Assembly (NCBI GenBank): GCA_017537345.1
Contig: JAFYKY010000012.1
Coordinates: forward strand, 1-64,000
Length of the DNA stretch: 64,000 nt
Source of the DNA: Clostridia bacterium
GTDB taxonomy: Bacteria; Bacillota; Clostridia; Oscillospirales; CAG-382
Direction: 5' to 3'
The translations under genes and the position numbers were made by a program. Positions 8,961 through 16,480 of the stretch are shown here, one piece after another; the stretch's first letter is position 1; every line of letters begins with the position of its first letter. The notes beneath the pieces were generated by a model. It did not search any database. It was not told the DNA's origin and worked only from the letters and a program-made list of their open reading frames with translations.

Positions 8961-9130
8961 GATAGCACTCCACTTTCGTGACAGTACGTGACATATTCTG
9001 ACACATACCAACCCTCCTCACTCTTTACGGCGCAAGCGTGGCGGATTTCGGCGGTGCTTCCTTTTGCTTTTTCGGTTAAAAGCCGTATTACCTTTAAAAA
9101 AGCTACTTTTAAGAACCGCGCCTCTATCTG
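8961..9130 (-). promoter_or_regulatory. Lysine riboswitch (L box) aptamer
   Basis: Minus-strand sequence follows the L-box consensus: AGATAGAGGCGCG at the 5' side; a purine-rich AAAAGTAGC segment; GAAAAAGC then AAAAGGAAGC; CGCCGAAATC; a GCGCC...GGTATGTG region; and a closing GTGCTATC that pairs with GATAG to form P1. Spacing and order match the five-helix lysine aptamer. It is followed by a terminator and the NhaC-family gene. Promoter TTGCAA (9172-9167), 17 nt, TATAAT (9149-9144). High lysine should favour termination. Confidence 0.9.
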
Positions 9131-9208
9131 TTTGGTTTTGCATATTATATAACAGTTTTTACCGTTTTGCAATAGTTTATTAATAATTTACCGCATATTT
9201 ATTTTGGT

Positions 9209-9237
9209 TTTTACGTAAATTATACCAATACGTAAAA
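9209..9237 (+). promoter_or_regulatory. Inverted repeat upstream of tspO
   Basis: TTTTACGT (9209-9216) and ACGTAAAA (9230-9237) are perfect inverted half-sites 13 nt apart, ending 15 nt before the tspO start. This could be an operator or part of an unusual promoter. No good -35 box is visible. Confidence 0.4.
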
Positions 9238-9252
9238 CGGGAGCCGTTTTTT

Positions 9253-9714
9253 ATGAAAAGACTTTTTACTTTGTTGGTTTGTTTGTTTATTCCCTTGTTT
9301 ATCGGCGGGCTTGCGGGAGGTCTTACCGCGGCAAGCGCGGGCTTGTATCAGAATATCGCCCTGCCCGCCCTTTCTCCGCCCGGATGGGTGTTCCCTGCAG
9401 TGTGGACGCTTTTGTATACCCTTATAGGACTTTCAAGCTATTTCGCGTACACCTCCCCAAAAGGCAAGGCTAAGCTGTGGAGGACGCTGTATGCAATAAC
9501 GCTGGCGCTTAACTTTGTGTGGCCCTTTTTGTTTTTTAAATGGCAGCTTTATATGCTTTCCTTTTTGGTAATACTTTTGATGTGGGCGGTGGGATTTGTG
9601 CTAACGCGGGAATTCTGGGTGTGCCGTCCCGCCGCGGGAATATTGTTTTTGCCCTATATGGCGTGGCTGACCTTTGCGGCGTATTTGTGCTACGGAGTAG
9701 CAAGACTAAACTGA
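9253..9714 (+). CDS. tspO: TspO/MBR family protein
   Basis: 153 residues, five predicted membrane helices, normal for TspO. The conserved LSPPGWVFPAVWTLLY loop after helix 1, NFVWPFLFF in helix 3 and the C-terminal WLTFAAYLCYGVARLN are all family hallmarks. TspO proteins bind porphyrins and other hydrophobic ligands and act in stress or tetrapyrrole regulation; the role in this organism is unknown. GGGAG precedes the ATG. A repeat-derived hairpin (ATGCGAGAGAT...ATCTCTCGCAT then T5) 60 nt downstream may serve as its terminator. Confidence 0.92.
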   Translation: MKRLFTLLVCLFIPLFIGGLAGGLTAASAGLYQNIALPALSPPGWVFPAVWTLLYTLIGLSSYFAYTSPKGKAKLWRTLYAITLALNFVWPFLFFKWQLYMLSFLVILLMWAVGFVLTREFWVCRPAAGILFLPYMAWLTFAAYLCYGVARLN

Positions 9715-10096
9715 TTGGCGACTTGCTAAACAGCGCAGATCGAAACGCAAAAAATATATACCGTAATTATAAATGCGAGAGATTGTATTTTATCTCTCGC
9801 ATTTTTGTTTTCTTTATAGGTAGGAATTTGAAAACAAATTCCTTTTTATTTTGCGCTTCTAAACGCTTTTACTTCGCTAGCTGTAGATTACTACAGCACG
9901 CTCGTAAAAGACGTTTTCTGCGTCTGTTTATCCAGCCGCCCCGCTTCAGCGATACTCTCAGTTATACAGACGTTAGATTTCGAAAACAATTACACGGTTT
10001 TTTGCTCCGCAAAAAACTACCGAAATTCTTCATTTTTCATTCCCGGGGTTCCCCGAAAACGCTATGCGTTTTTGGGGTGGGTTCCTCATTCATCAT
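9715..10096 (-). repeat. Composite hairpin repeat, copy B (reverse orientation)
   Basis: Same module order as copy A but inverted: ATGCGAGAGAT hairpin, AGGAATTTG/CAAATTCCT hairpin, GCTGTAGATTACTACAGC, the CGTCTGTTTATCC segment, the GGTTTTTTGC/GCAAAAAAC core. Then comes a GGGGTTCCCC...GGGGTGG hairpin (10042-10080) and reversed heptamers (CCTCATTCATCATT). No coding signal is convincing in this gap between convergent genes. Confidence 0.85.
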
Positions 10097-10097
10097 T

Positions 10098-10126
10098 AAA
10101 AAACGCCCGTGTTATCGGGCGTTTTT
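10098..10126. terminator. Bidirectional terminator
   Basis: AACGCCCG/CGGGCGTT stem with A-run on one side and T-run on the other, immediately after the stop of the minus-strand solute-binding gene. Confidence 0.8.
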
Positions 10127-10136
10127 GTTCAAAGTA

Positions 10137-11582
10137 TTAATCAAAGTATGCTTCCAGCAGTTCTTCAAGGTTTTTATTGAAGGTTGCTTCTTTGGACTGC
10201 CAGTTGGAAGCGAAATCGGTAGAACCGTTGTTAATGCAGATATTGAACTGGTGCGCGGGCCAATCAAGTGCATAGGAATGGATATAACCGAAGTTACAGA
10301 GGATACCTTCGCGGATGATCTCGATCATTTCGATAGAGTCTTCATCCTTGGTGTATCTGTTCTGAAGAATAACGGTGTACCATTCGGGAACAACCGCGCG
10401 GTAGCTCTGGGCGCACAGCGCTTCTGTGATCATACCGATAAATTCAAGGTTATCCTTGCTGGTTATGGGAACCGCCATAAGAGAATATGCATCCTCGCAG
10501 GTGGAGTGGTAGTTTTCCTGATCCTCATCATACTTGGGCATAGGAAGAATACCGAAATCGCAATCGTAAGTATTTATAATACTGCCGTTGCCCAGCATTG
10601 TGGGAAGGAAGAGGGCGCGGTTTTCGCCAAAGAACTTAACGCTGTCTGCTTTATCCACAGCCTTATAGAAATAAGTACTGCCGCAAACCAGATCGTATAC
10701 CATCTGAAGGGCGGTGTACGTCTTTTCCTGATTAATGGTGAAATAAGGTCTGCCGTCCGCATCCTTGGTGGTTACGGGGATATCGAATGCGTCCTGATAC
10801 ACGTCAACCTGAGTGGTAAGGCAGGAGGTATAACCGTATATCTTGGTATCGGGGTTATCATCGTCCACGTTTGCGGTGCGGATGACTTCCATCATTTTAT
10901 CGAAGGTCCAATCGCCGTTGCGGACAACGTCATAAAGGTTTTCTATACCTGCGTTCTGGGCAAGAGTCTTGTTAAAGAACATACCCTGCATACTTTCCCA
11001 GAAAAGAAGGGAGATATCGCCGGAAAGGAGATAAAGGTTACCGTCGATGGTAAGCTCGTCTACAAGGTCCTGCGACCACCATTCTCTTTCAAGGTCAACG
11101 TAGGGGATATCGTACCAATCTATAAAGATACCCTCTGCGATAAGAGTGGGGATAATAGCGGCATATCCTGCGATAATATCGTAATCAACCATACCGGTTG
11201 CAACGGTATCGCGCACGTAATCAATAAAATCCTCGTGCACGCCCCAGCCGCCGTTTATGGGCTTGGAAACTATATTTACGCCAAAACGCTCTTCTACAAC
11301 AGCATCTCTTTCGTATATAAGGTCTTTAACGGTGGAAAAGCCCATTTCCTCTACGCCGAATTCGTAATCGTTTTCGGTACGCTGAAGGATAGTATAGGTC
11401 TTTCCGCCCCAATTCTTTTCGGGCAGACCGTCTTTTACGTTTGCGCGGTCGTCAAAATCCACTTCGCCGTAAGAAACGTCGCTTGCGTCAACACGGGAAA
11501 TATCCGATTTAACGTCGTTACACGCGGTCATAACCGAAAGAAGCATAAGCACTACGAGAAGAGCGGCAAAAATCTTTTTCAT
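10137..11582 (-). CDS. Extracellular solute-binding lipoprotein (third paralogue)
   Basis: 481 residues; signal peptide with MTAC lipobox, Cys21, then an Asp/Ser-rich linker. Related to the pair at 1.8-4.8 kb: the same VKDL..KNWGGKTYTI entry into the fold, a WWSQDLVDEL segment aligning with WWDQQAVNDL, GDISLLF and FNKTLA. More divergent than the tandem pair. No permease or ATPase is adjacent. It is divergent from a Gfo/Idh/MocA oxidoreductase, which may act on the imported compound; this is inference from context only. Confidence 0.82.
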   Translation of the reverse strand: MKKIFAALLVVLMLLSVMTACNDVKSDISRVDASDVSYGEVDFDDRANVKDGLPEKNWGGKTYTILQRTENDYEFGVEEMGFSTVKDLIYERDAVVEERFGVNIVSKPINGGWGVHEDFIDYVRDTVATGMVDYDIIAGYAAIIPTLIAEGIFIDWYDIPYVDLEREWWSQDLVDELTIDGNLYLLSGDISLLFWESMQGMFFNKTLAQNAGIENLYDVVRNGDWTFDKMMEVIRTANVDDDNPDTKIYGYTSCLTTQVDVYQDAFDIPVTTKDADGRPYFTINQEKTYTALQMVYDLVCGSTYFYKAVDKADSVKFFGENRALFLPTMLGNGSIINTYDCDFGILPMPKYDEDQENYHSTCEDAYSLMAVPITSKDNLEFIGMITEALCAQSYRAVVPEWYTVILQNRYTKDEDSIEMIEIIREGILCNFGYIHSYALDWPAHQFNICINNGSTDFASNWQSKEATFNKNLEELLEAYFD

Positions 11583-11617
11583 AATGTATTTTTCCCTTTC
11601 TTGTTTTATCTCTGAAC

Positions 11618-11646
11618 ATTATATAACTTCGGGAGCAAAAAATCAA
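11618..11646 (-). promoter_or_regulatory. Promoter of solute-binding gene
   Basis: Minus strand TTGATT (11646-11641), 17 nt, TATAAT (11623-11618). Nearly the same architecture as the promoter at 30871-30899. Confidence 0.75.
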
Positions 11647-11664
11647 GTTTTTTTAATAAATCTA

Positions 11665-11693
11665 TTGCCATTCTTTACATCTTGTGGTAAAAT
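11665..11693 (+). promoter_or_regulatory. Promoter of Gfo/Idh/MocA gene
   Basis: TTGCCA (11665-11670), 17 nt, TAAAAT (11688-11693). It is back to back with the minus-strand promoter, so a shared regulator could act on both. Confidence 0.6.
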
Positions 11694-11736
11694 CCAAATT
11701 GTAACCACTATATATAAAGCGGAGGAAAATTTTATA

Positions 11737-12792
11737 ATGAAAATAGCAATTATCGGTTGCGGTACTATCGCAAACAGCGCGCACATCCCTTCTTATATGA
11801 ACAATCCCGAAGCAGAGATAGTTTATTTCTGTGATATCCTGCTTCACAAGGCAGAGGCTTGCGTAGCAAAATACGGCTGCGGTAAAGCTGTTCTTGATTA
11901 CAAAGAAGTTCTTGCTGACCCCGAGATCGAAGCAGTTTCTATCTGCACTCCCAACAGAGAGCACTCCAAGATAGCTATCGACGCTCTCCACGCAGGCAAG
12001 CACGTTCTGTGCGAAAAGCCCGCTGCAAGAACCTATGCAGAAGCTCTTGAGATGCAGAAGGCTCAGCACGAAACCGGCAAGGTTCTCAACATCGGCGTTG
12101 TTAACCGTTTCAACTCCGCTGTAAATAAAGTTCGTGAGCTTATTCAGCGCGGCGATCTGGGCGAAGTTTACCACGTTTACGTAAGCTTCCGTTCTCACCG
12201 TTCCATCCCCGGCTTGGGCGGCGCTTTCACCACCAAGGCTATCTCCGGCGGCGGCGTACTTATCGACTGGGGCGTACATTACCTTGATATCGTTATGTAC
12301 TGCACCGGCGACCCCACTCCCAAGACCGTAACCTGCAACGCATACTCCAAGCTGGGTGTTGATATGCCCAACTACGTATACGAAGGCATGTGGGCTGAAG
12401 ACACCAAGGACGTTAACGGCACTTATGACGTAGACGATATGGTTTCCGGCTTTGTTCGTACCTCCGGTCCTTCCATCTCCTTCAACGGCGCATGGGCACA
12501 GAATATCGGTATCGGCGAAAGCTATATCGATTTCATCGGCACCAAGGCAGGTATCCGTCTTAACTACGGCGGCGACTTTACCGTATACACCACCTCCTGC
12601 GGCTCTCTCTGCTCCTTCAAGCCCAAGTACAAGGATGAGCCCCACTTCCAGAAGGAAATCGACCGCTTTATCGAATGCATCCACACCGGCGAAAAGCTTC
12701 CTTCCCATATCGATACCGTTGCTGTTACTGCGAAGATGATGCAGGCTATGTATGATTCTTCCGAGCAGGGCAGAGAAATCGTACTCGATTAA
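11737..12792 (+). CDS. Gfo/Idh/MocA family oxidoreductase
   Basis: 351 residues from the ATG at 11737 (GGAGG 11 nt upstream); longer in-frame starts would run through the promoter. The N terminus MKIAIIGCGTIANSAHIP is a Rossmann NAD(P)-binding fold, LCEKPAARTYAEA carries the conserved Lys, and GGGVLIDWGVHYLDIVMYC is the C-terminal signature helix. It is divergent from a solute-binding lipoprotein, which fits a role in catabolism of the bound compound. Codon use is strongly biased to C-ending codons, which suggests high expression. Substrate unknown. Confidence 0.92.
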   Translation: MKIAIIGCGTIANSAHIPSYMNNPEAEIVYFCDILLHKAEACVAKYGCGKAVLDYKEVLADPEIEAVSICTPNREHSKIAIDALHAGKHVLCEKPAARTYAEALEMQKAQHETGKVLNIGVVNRFNSAVNKVRELIQRGDLGEVYHVYVSFRSHRSIPGLGGAFTTKAISGGGVLIDWGVHYLDIVMYCTGDPTPKTVTCNAYSKLGVDMPNYVYEGMWAEDTKDVNGTYDVDDMVSGFVRTSGPSISFNGAWAQNIGIGESYIDFIGTKAGIRLNYGGDFTVYTTSCGSLCSFKPKYKDEPHFQKEIDRFIECIHTGEKLPSHIDTVAVTAKMMQAMYDSSEQGREIVLD

Positions 12793-13106
12793 TTGGAGCT
12801 GTCTAAACTTTGCAGATCGAAAAACGCGACAGATGAAATAACGGTTTTCGTTCACCCGTAGGGGATGACGTCCTCGTCATCCCGCAACCAAATAAAAATG
12901 TAGGAATCCGTTTTTTAACGGATTCCTTCTTTGTTTTTTATCGCGTTTTTCTATAAATTTTTACTTCGCTAGCTGTAGATCACTACAGCACGCTCGTAAA
13001 AATTCATTCTGCTTTGTTTATACAGCTCCCCGCTTCAGTTGACTCTCGCTGCTACAGACGTTGCGTTTCGAAAATGGTTATTACGGTTTTTTGCTCCGCA
13101 AAAAAC
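12793..13106 (-). repeat. Composite hairpin repeat, copy C
   Basis: Reverse orientation like copy B. It begins with ATTGGAGCTGTCTAAACT (shared with the far end of the copy at 61819-62155). It contains a CGTAGGGGATGACG/CGTCATCCCG hairpin, GGAATCCGT/ACGGATTCC, GCTGTAGATCACTACAGC and the GGTTTTTTGC/GCAAAAAAC core. The GGAAT stem sequence differs from copy A but pairing is kept. No gene seen. Confidence 0.8.
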
Positions 13107-13307
13107 TTATTCTTTTACAAACTCGATGATATCTTCTACCTTGCAATCCAGAACGTAGCACAGAGCGTCCAATGTTTTTGTGCTGATAGCTTCCCCTTTT
13201 TTTATTCGATGCAAGGTGTTTGCGGAAAAACCTTGCTTGAAAATTAAATTATATTCTGTAATATTTTTCTTATACAGCGTTTCGTAAAACGGTCTATATG
13301 AAATCAT
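13107..13307 (-). CDS. Small XRE-type HTH repressor
   Basis: 66 residues from the ATG at 13307, chosen because GGTGA lies 6 nt upstream; an ATG four codons earlier would cover it. The protein is a single Cro/C1 HTH domain: YKKNITEYNLIF, GFSANTLHRIKKGEAIS as the recognition region, then STKTLDALCYVLDCKVEDII, typical of the YozG/HTH_26 group. It sits divergently from the membrane protein gene at 13440, whose promoter contains a perfect palindrome with another half-site close to this gene's start. It is therefore a likely repressor of that promoter and of itself. Confidence 0.85.
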   Translation of the reverse strand: MISYRPFYETLYKKNITEYNLIFKQGFSANTLHRIKKGEAISTKTLDALCYVLDCKVEDIIEFVKE

Positions 13308-13332
13308 TTTTATCACCAAAATGATTTTATCA

Positions 13333-13372
13333 TACTCAACCTCTTGACAATACTCAATAAATTGAGTATAAT
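13333..13372 (+). promoter_or_regulatory. Promoter with operator palindrome in the spacer
   Basis: TTGACA (13344-13349), 17 nt, TATAAT (13367-13372) drives the gene at 13440. The spacer is almost filled by the perfect palindrome TACTCAATAAATTGAGTA (13351-13368). A third half-site TACTCAA (13333-13339) lies just outside, towards the divergent HTH gene. This is the classical layout of a repressor operator. Confidence 0.85.
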
Positions 13373-13439
13373 AATTTGTGATTGTTTGTTATAATAAGAT
13401 AAACAAACGGTTTTATTTTAAAAGAGGAGTTTTTAAAAA

Positions 13440-14318
13440 ATGGCAAAATTATTTAATCAAGGTATCGCGTTGACGCCCCGCCAGAATTACGAGCGCAAAT
13501 ACAACGGCGCCAGAGCAAACCTGCTGCTTGTTGTTATTGTTACGCTGGTAAACCTTCTTTTGGTTTCTACGGGTTCGGATTCGTATTTTCTGTTTTCCGC
13601 ATACATTCCCTATTTTATAACCGTAATAGGATTGTCCTGGTGCGGTATGCTGCCTCCCGAATATTACGAAGCGCCGCTGGAGGAGTATATATTTTTTGAT
13701 AAATCCCTGTTCGTAGCTCTGCTTATACTCGCGGTAATACTCACCTCTTTGTATCTCCTTGCCTGGTTTATGTCCAAGAAAAACCGCGTGGGCTGGATAA
13801 TTTTCGCCCTTGTTTTCTTTGGACTGGACACCGCGGGAATGCTTATATTAAACGGCTTTGCCGCCGAATCCATAATGAACATAGTATTCCACGCTTGGGT
13901 TATTTACTATCTTGTCGTTGGTATTATTGCCCACCGCAAGCTTTTGTATATGCCCGAGTACGAACCGGTAACCGAGGAGGAAGCCCCCGCAGCCGAAACC
14001 GCGGAGGGAGAACAAGCAGCCGCAGCCGAAGCCAAGCCCGATTCCCCCGTTTTGAGAAAAGCGGATAAGGATGTAAAGTACAGGGTACTGCTTGAAAAGC
14101 GTATGTTCAATATGGATATATGCTACCGCCGTGTAAAGCAGGTAAACGAGCTTGTTATAAACGGCAACGTTTACGATGAATACGTGGCTCTGGCGGAACA
14201 GCCCCACATGCTGGAGGCATACGTTGACGGACGCCATATAGCCGCAGGTTACACCGGCACGCACAGCGTTATTAACGTTGACGGTCAGCAGGTAGCGAAA
14301 AAATTAAGAATCATTTAA
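13440..14318 (+). CDS. Uncharacterised membrane protein with cytosolic tail
   Basis: 292 residues. Four hydrophobic segments (about 27-45, 52-68, 90-110, 120-165 as two close helices), then an acidic Ala/Glu linker (about 178-200) and a soluble C-terminal domain of about 90 residues (YRVLLEKRMFNMDICYRRVKQ onwards). I do not recognise the family. Expression should be controlled by the small HTH protein through the palindrome in its promoter. A lipoprotein gene follows 20 nt downstream, so both probably form one operon. AGAGGAG precedes the ATG. Confidence 0.8.
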   Translation: MAKLFNQGIALTPRQNYERKYNGARANLLLVVIVTLVNLLLVSTGSDSYFLFSAYIPYFITVIGLSWCGMLPPEYYEAPLEEYIFFDKSLFVALLILAVILTSLYLLAWFMSKKNRVGWIIFALVFFGLDTAGMLILNGFAAESIMNIVFHAWVIYYLVVGIIAHRKLLYMPEYEPVTEEEAPAAETAEGEQAAAAEAKPDSPVLRKADKDVKYRVLLEKRMFNMDICYRRVKQVNELVINGNVYDEYVALAEQPHMLEAYVDGRHIAAGYTGTHSVINVDGQQVAKKLRII

Positions 14319-14338
14319 GCTTCCGAGGTGTTGCAAAA

Positions 14339-14857
14339 ATGAAAAAAACACTTATATTATCATTGGTTTTGTGTATACTATTGTCTGCGGCGGGATGCTC
14401 CTTGCTTAACCCCGCGCCCAAGGATTTTGAAGTGGCGGATTATAATATGGTCTTAACAGCAGACGAAGGCTTTACCGAAGACACCGGCGGCGAATGGAGC
14501 CTGCAGATAACCAATAACAAAGCCTACGTAAGCGTAATGCCCTTTACCTACGAGGAGCTGGGCGATATAACTCCCGAGGAAATTTACGCCCTGCAAAACG
14601 AGGACATTTTCACCCGCAGAGAAGATACGAAGGTGCTGGAGGAAGAAACCAAAAAAACCGAAAACGGCAAAACCATTATCCGCACCGTGTTTTCCGCCGT
14701 GCTGGACGGGGACGAAAACTACTACGTATGTTATCTGGTAGATATTCCCGAAAGCGAGCTTTGCGCCTGGGTACTCGTTACCACCCTGCCCGAATATTAT
14801 AATTCCGTTAAGGAAAATTCGGATACCATCGTAGCAAGCTTAAAAGTAAAAGAATAA
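14339..14857 (+). CDS. Uncharacterised lipoprotein
   Basis: 172 residues. Signal peptide with SAAGC lipobox (Cys20), then a mature domain of about 150 residues with no motif I know. GAGGTG lies 5 nt upstream of the start. It is in the same operon as the membrane protein before it, hence probably under the same HTH repressor. A strong terminator follows within 10 nt. Confidence 0.82.
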   Translation: MKKTLILSLVLCILLSAAGCSLLNPAPKDFEVADYNMVLTADEGFTEDTGGEWSLQITNNKAYVSVMPFTYEELGDITPEEIYALQNEDIFTRREDTKVLEEETKKTENGKTIIRTVFSAVLDGDENYYVCYLVDIPESELCAWVLVTTLPEYYNSVKENSDTIVASLKVKE

Positions 14858-14862
14858 GGTTT

Positions 14863-14895
14863 AAAAAATCCGCAGAGCAGATCTGCGGATTTTTT
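14863..14895. terminator. Bidirectional terminator
   Basis: AAAAAATCCGCAGA/TCTGCGGATTTTTT stem between convergent genes. Confidence 0.85.
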
Positions 14896-15237
14896 CTATA
14901 CGTTTCTTGTGGCAATAACGTCAATTCCCGTATCGCAGACGTTTGGTATGACCACGTCGCCGATCTTTACGGGGGAAACCAAGGTAACTTTTCTTAAAGC
15001 GGACATAACATCAAACATCTTGCCCTTGGGGATCGCGCCCTTGGTGCGGACGGGGCATCTGCAGATATCGCCCTTTTCCACCTTTACGGTGGAGGTGATA
15101 ACGCGGGTGGGAGAGGTAAGCTCTGCTTTGCCGTAGGCGGCGCCTCTGGGACAGTTGTTGCCCACGACCTCAAAGGTTGTTTCATCAACGGTGAGGTGAC
15201 AACCCTTAGGACACACGATACATATAAGCTTTGCCAT
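14896..15237 (-). CDS. DUF1667 protein
   Basis: 113 residues with conserved cysteines: CIVCPKGC at residues 6-13, NNCPRG, and ICRCPVRTKG. DUF1667 proteins accompany the two flavoprotein genes immediately upstream in many Firmicutes and may bind a metal or FeS centre; their function is not established. GGAGGTAAAG precedes the ATG. It is the last gene of a three-gene operon on the minus strand. Confidence 0.88.
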   Translation of the reverse strand: MAKLICIVCPKGCHLTVDETTFEVVGNNCPRGAAYGKAELTSPTRVITSTVKVEKGDICRCPVRTKGAIPKGKMFDVMSALRKVTLVSPVKIGDVVIPNVCDTGIDVIATRNV

Positions 15238-15238
15238 T

Positions 15239-16480
15239 TTACTTTACCTCCTCTATGGAAACGGTAAGTTTTTCTGCGTCTCCCACAAGAGAAACGGGAA
15301 TTACAATACTTTCCATTTCGCCGGGAGCCATATGCTCTCTGTTAAAGGAAGCCACAAGCTTTTCGCCGTTTCTTACGGTAATACGCACGTTGCGGTAAAC
15401 GTTTCTTACACGGAAGAAAAGAGAAGCTGTCTTTCCGCAATTTTCCGGTCTGATATACTGGGGAACGGTATAGGAAACGCCTTCGCCGTTTTCAACGGTG
15501 ATAACTCTGCCCGCAGCCTTGGAACCCAAAGCGTATTTTGCGGCGGCGGCGCCTGCACGCTCGCTTTCCGCAGAAACGTAATCCACCAGATCGTGAACGT
15601 GAACCACGTTACCGCAAGCGAAAATGCCTTCCGAAAGGGTTTCCATATTTTCGTAAACGAAGGCACCGTTGGTGCGGCGGTCAATGGGAATGCCTGCGCC
15701 GCGGGTAAGCTCGTTTTCGGGGATAAGTCCAACGGAAAGAAGCACCGTATCGCACTCGATATCAAATTCCGTGCCCGCGATCGGCTTGCGGTCGGGGCCC
15801 ACCTTGGCGATAGTTACCCCCTCCACGCGGTTTTTGCCGTGGATGCGGGTGATGGTGTGGGCAAGATACAAGGGAATATCAAAATCGTTAAGACACTGAA
15901 CGATATTTCTGGTAAGTCCTCCCGAATAGGGCATCAATTCCACGCAGGCGTGAACCTTTGCTCCTTCAAGGGTCATACGGCGCGCCATTATAAGACCGAT
16001 ATCACCCGAACCGAGGATAACGGCGTTTTTGCCTACCATATATCCTTCTATATTAAGATATCTCTGGGCGGCGCCTGCGGTGTAAACACCTGCAGGTCTG
16101 TCGCCGGGGATAGAGATCGCCCCTCTGGTACGCTCTCTGCATCCCATTGCGAGAACGATAGCTTTTGCTTCAAGCTCGATATATCCGTTTTCACGGCTGA
16201 CGGCGCGTACCACACGCTGGGGAGTGACCTCAAGCACCATAGTGTCCGTTAAAACCTCGATATTTTCAAGCTGTTCCACATAGCGGGAAGCGTATTCGGG
16301 GCCGGAAAGCTCCTCTTTAAAGCGGTGGAGTCCGAACCCGTTGTGTATGCACTGGTTAAGTATTCCGCCCAGGCAGGTATCGCGCTCGATAATAAGCACC
16401 TTTTCTGCGCCGTTATCTCTTGCGCTTACAGCCGCCGCAAGACCTGCGGGGCCGCCGCCGATAACGATAACGTCTATCAT
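15239..16480 (-). CDS. FAD/NAD-dependent oxidoreductase (GlpB-like partner)
   Basis: 413 residues. An N-terminal dinucleotide fold IVIGGGPAGLAAAVSA, a GGILNQCIHNGFGL segment, a second Rossmann motif AVILGSGDIGLIMARR for NAD(P), and a FAD-closing region EGIFACGNVVHVHDLVDYV. This is the pyridine-nucleotide-disulfide-oxidoreductase-like protein that pairs with GlpA-type dehydrogenases and DUF1667. It overlaps the upstream gene by 4 nt (ATGA). In this set it probably passes electrons between the glycerol-3-phosphate-type dehydrogenase and a nicotinamide or other carrier; that is family-based inference. Confidence 0.88.
   Translation of the reverse strand: MIDVIVIGGGPAGLAAAVSARDNGAEKVLIIERDTCLGGILNQCIHNGFGLHRFKEELSGPEYASRYVEQLENIEVLTDTMVLEVTPQRVVRAVSRENGYIELEAKAIVLAMGCRERTRGAISIPGDRPAGVYTAGAAQRYLNIEGYMVGKNAVILGSGDIGLIMARRMTLEGAKVHACVELMPYSGGLTRNIVQCLNDFDIPLYLAHTITRIHGKNRVEGVTIAKVGPDRKPIAGTEFDIECDTVLLSVGLIPENELTRGAGIPIDRRTNGAFVYENMETLSEGIFACGNVVHVHDLVDYVSAESERAGAAAAKYALGSKAAGRVITVENGEGVSYTVPQYIRPENCGKTASLFFRVRNVYRNVRITVRNGEKLVASFNREHMAPGEMESIVIPVSLVGDAEKLTVSIEEVK

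Noticed and set aside
8860..9021. N-terminal extension of the NhaC-type gene
   Set aside because: It would cover the lysine riboswitch and terminator, and a good ribosome binding site stands before the ATG at 8859.
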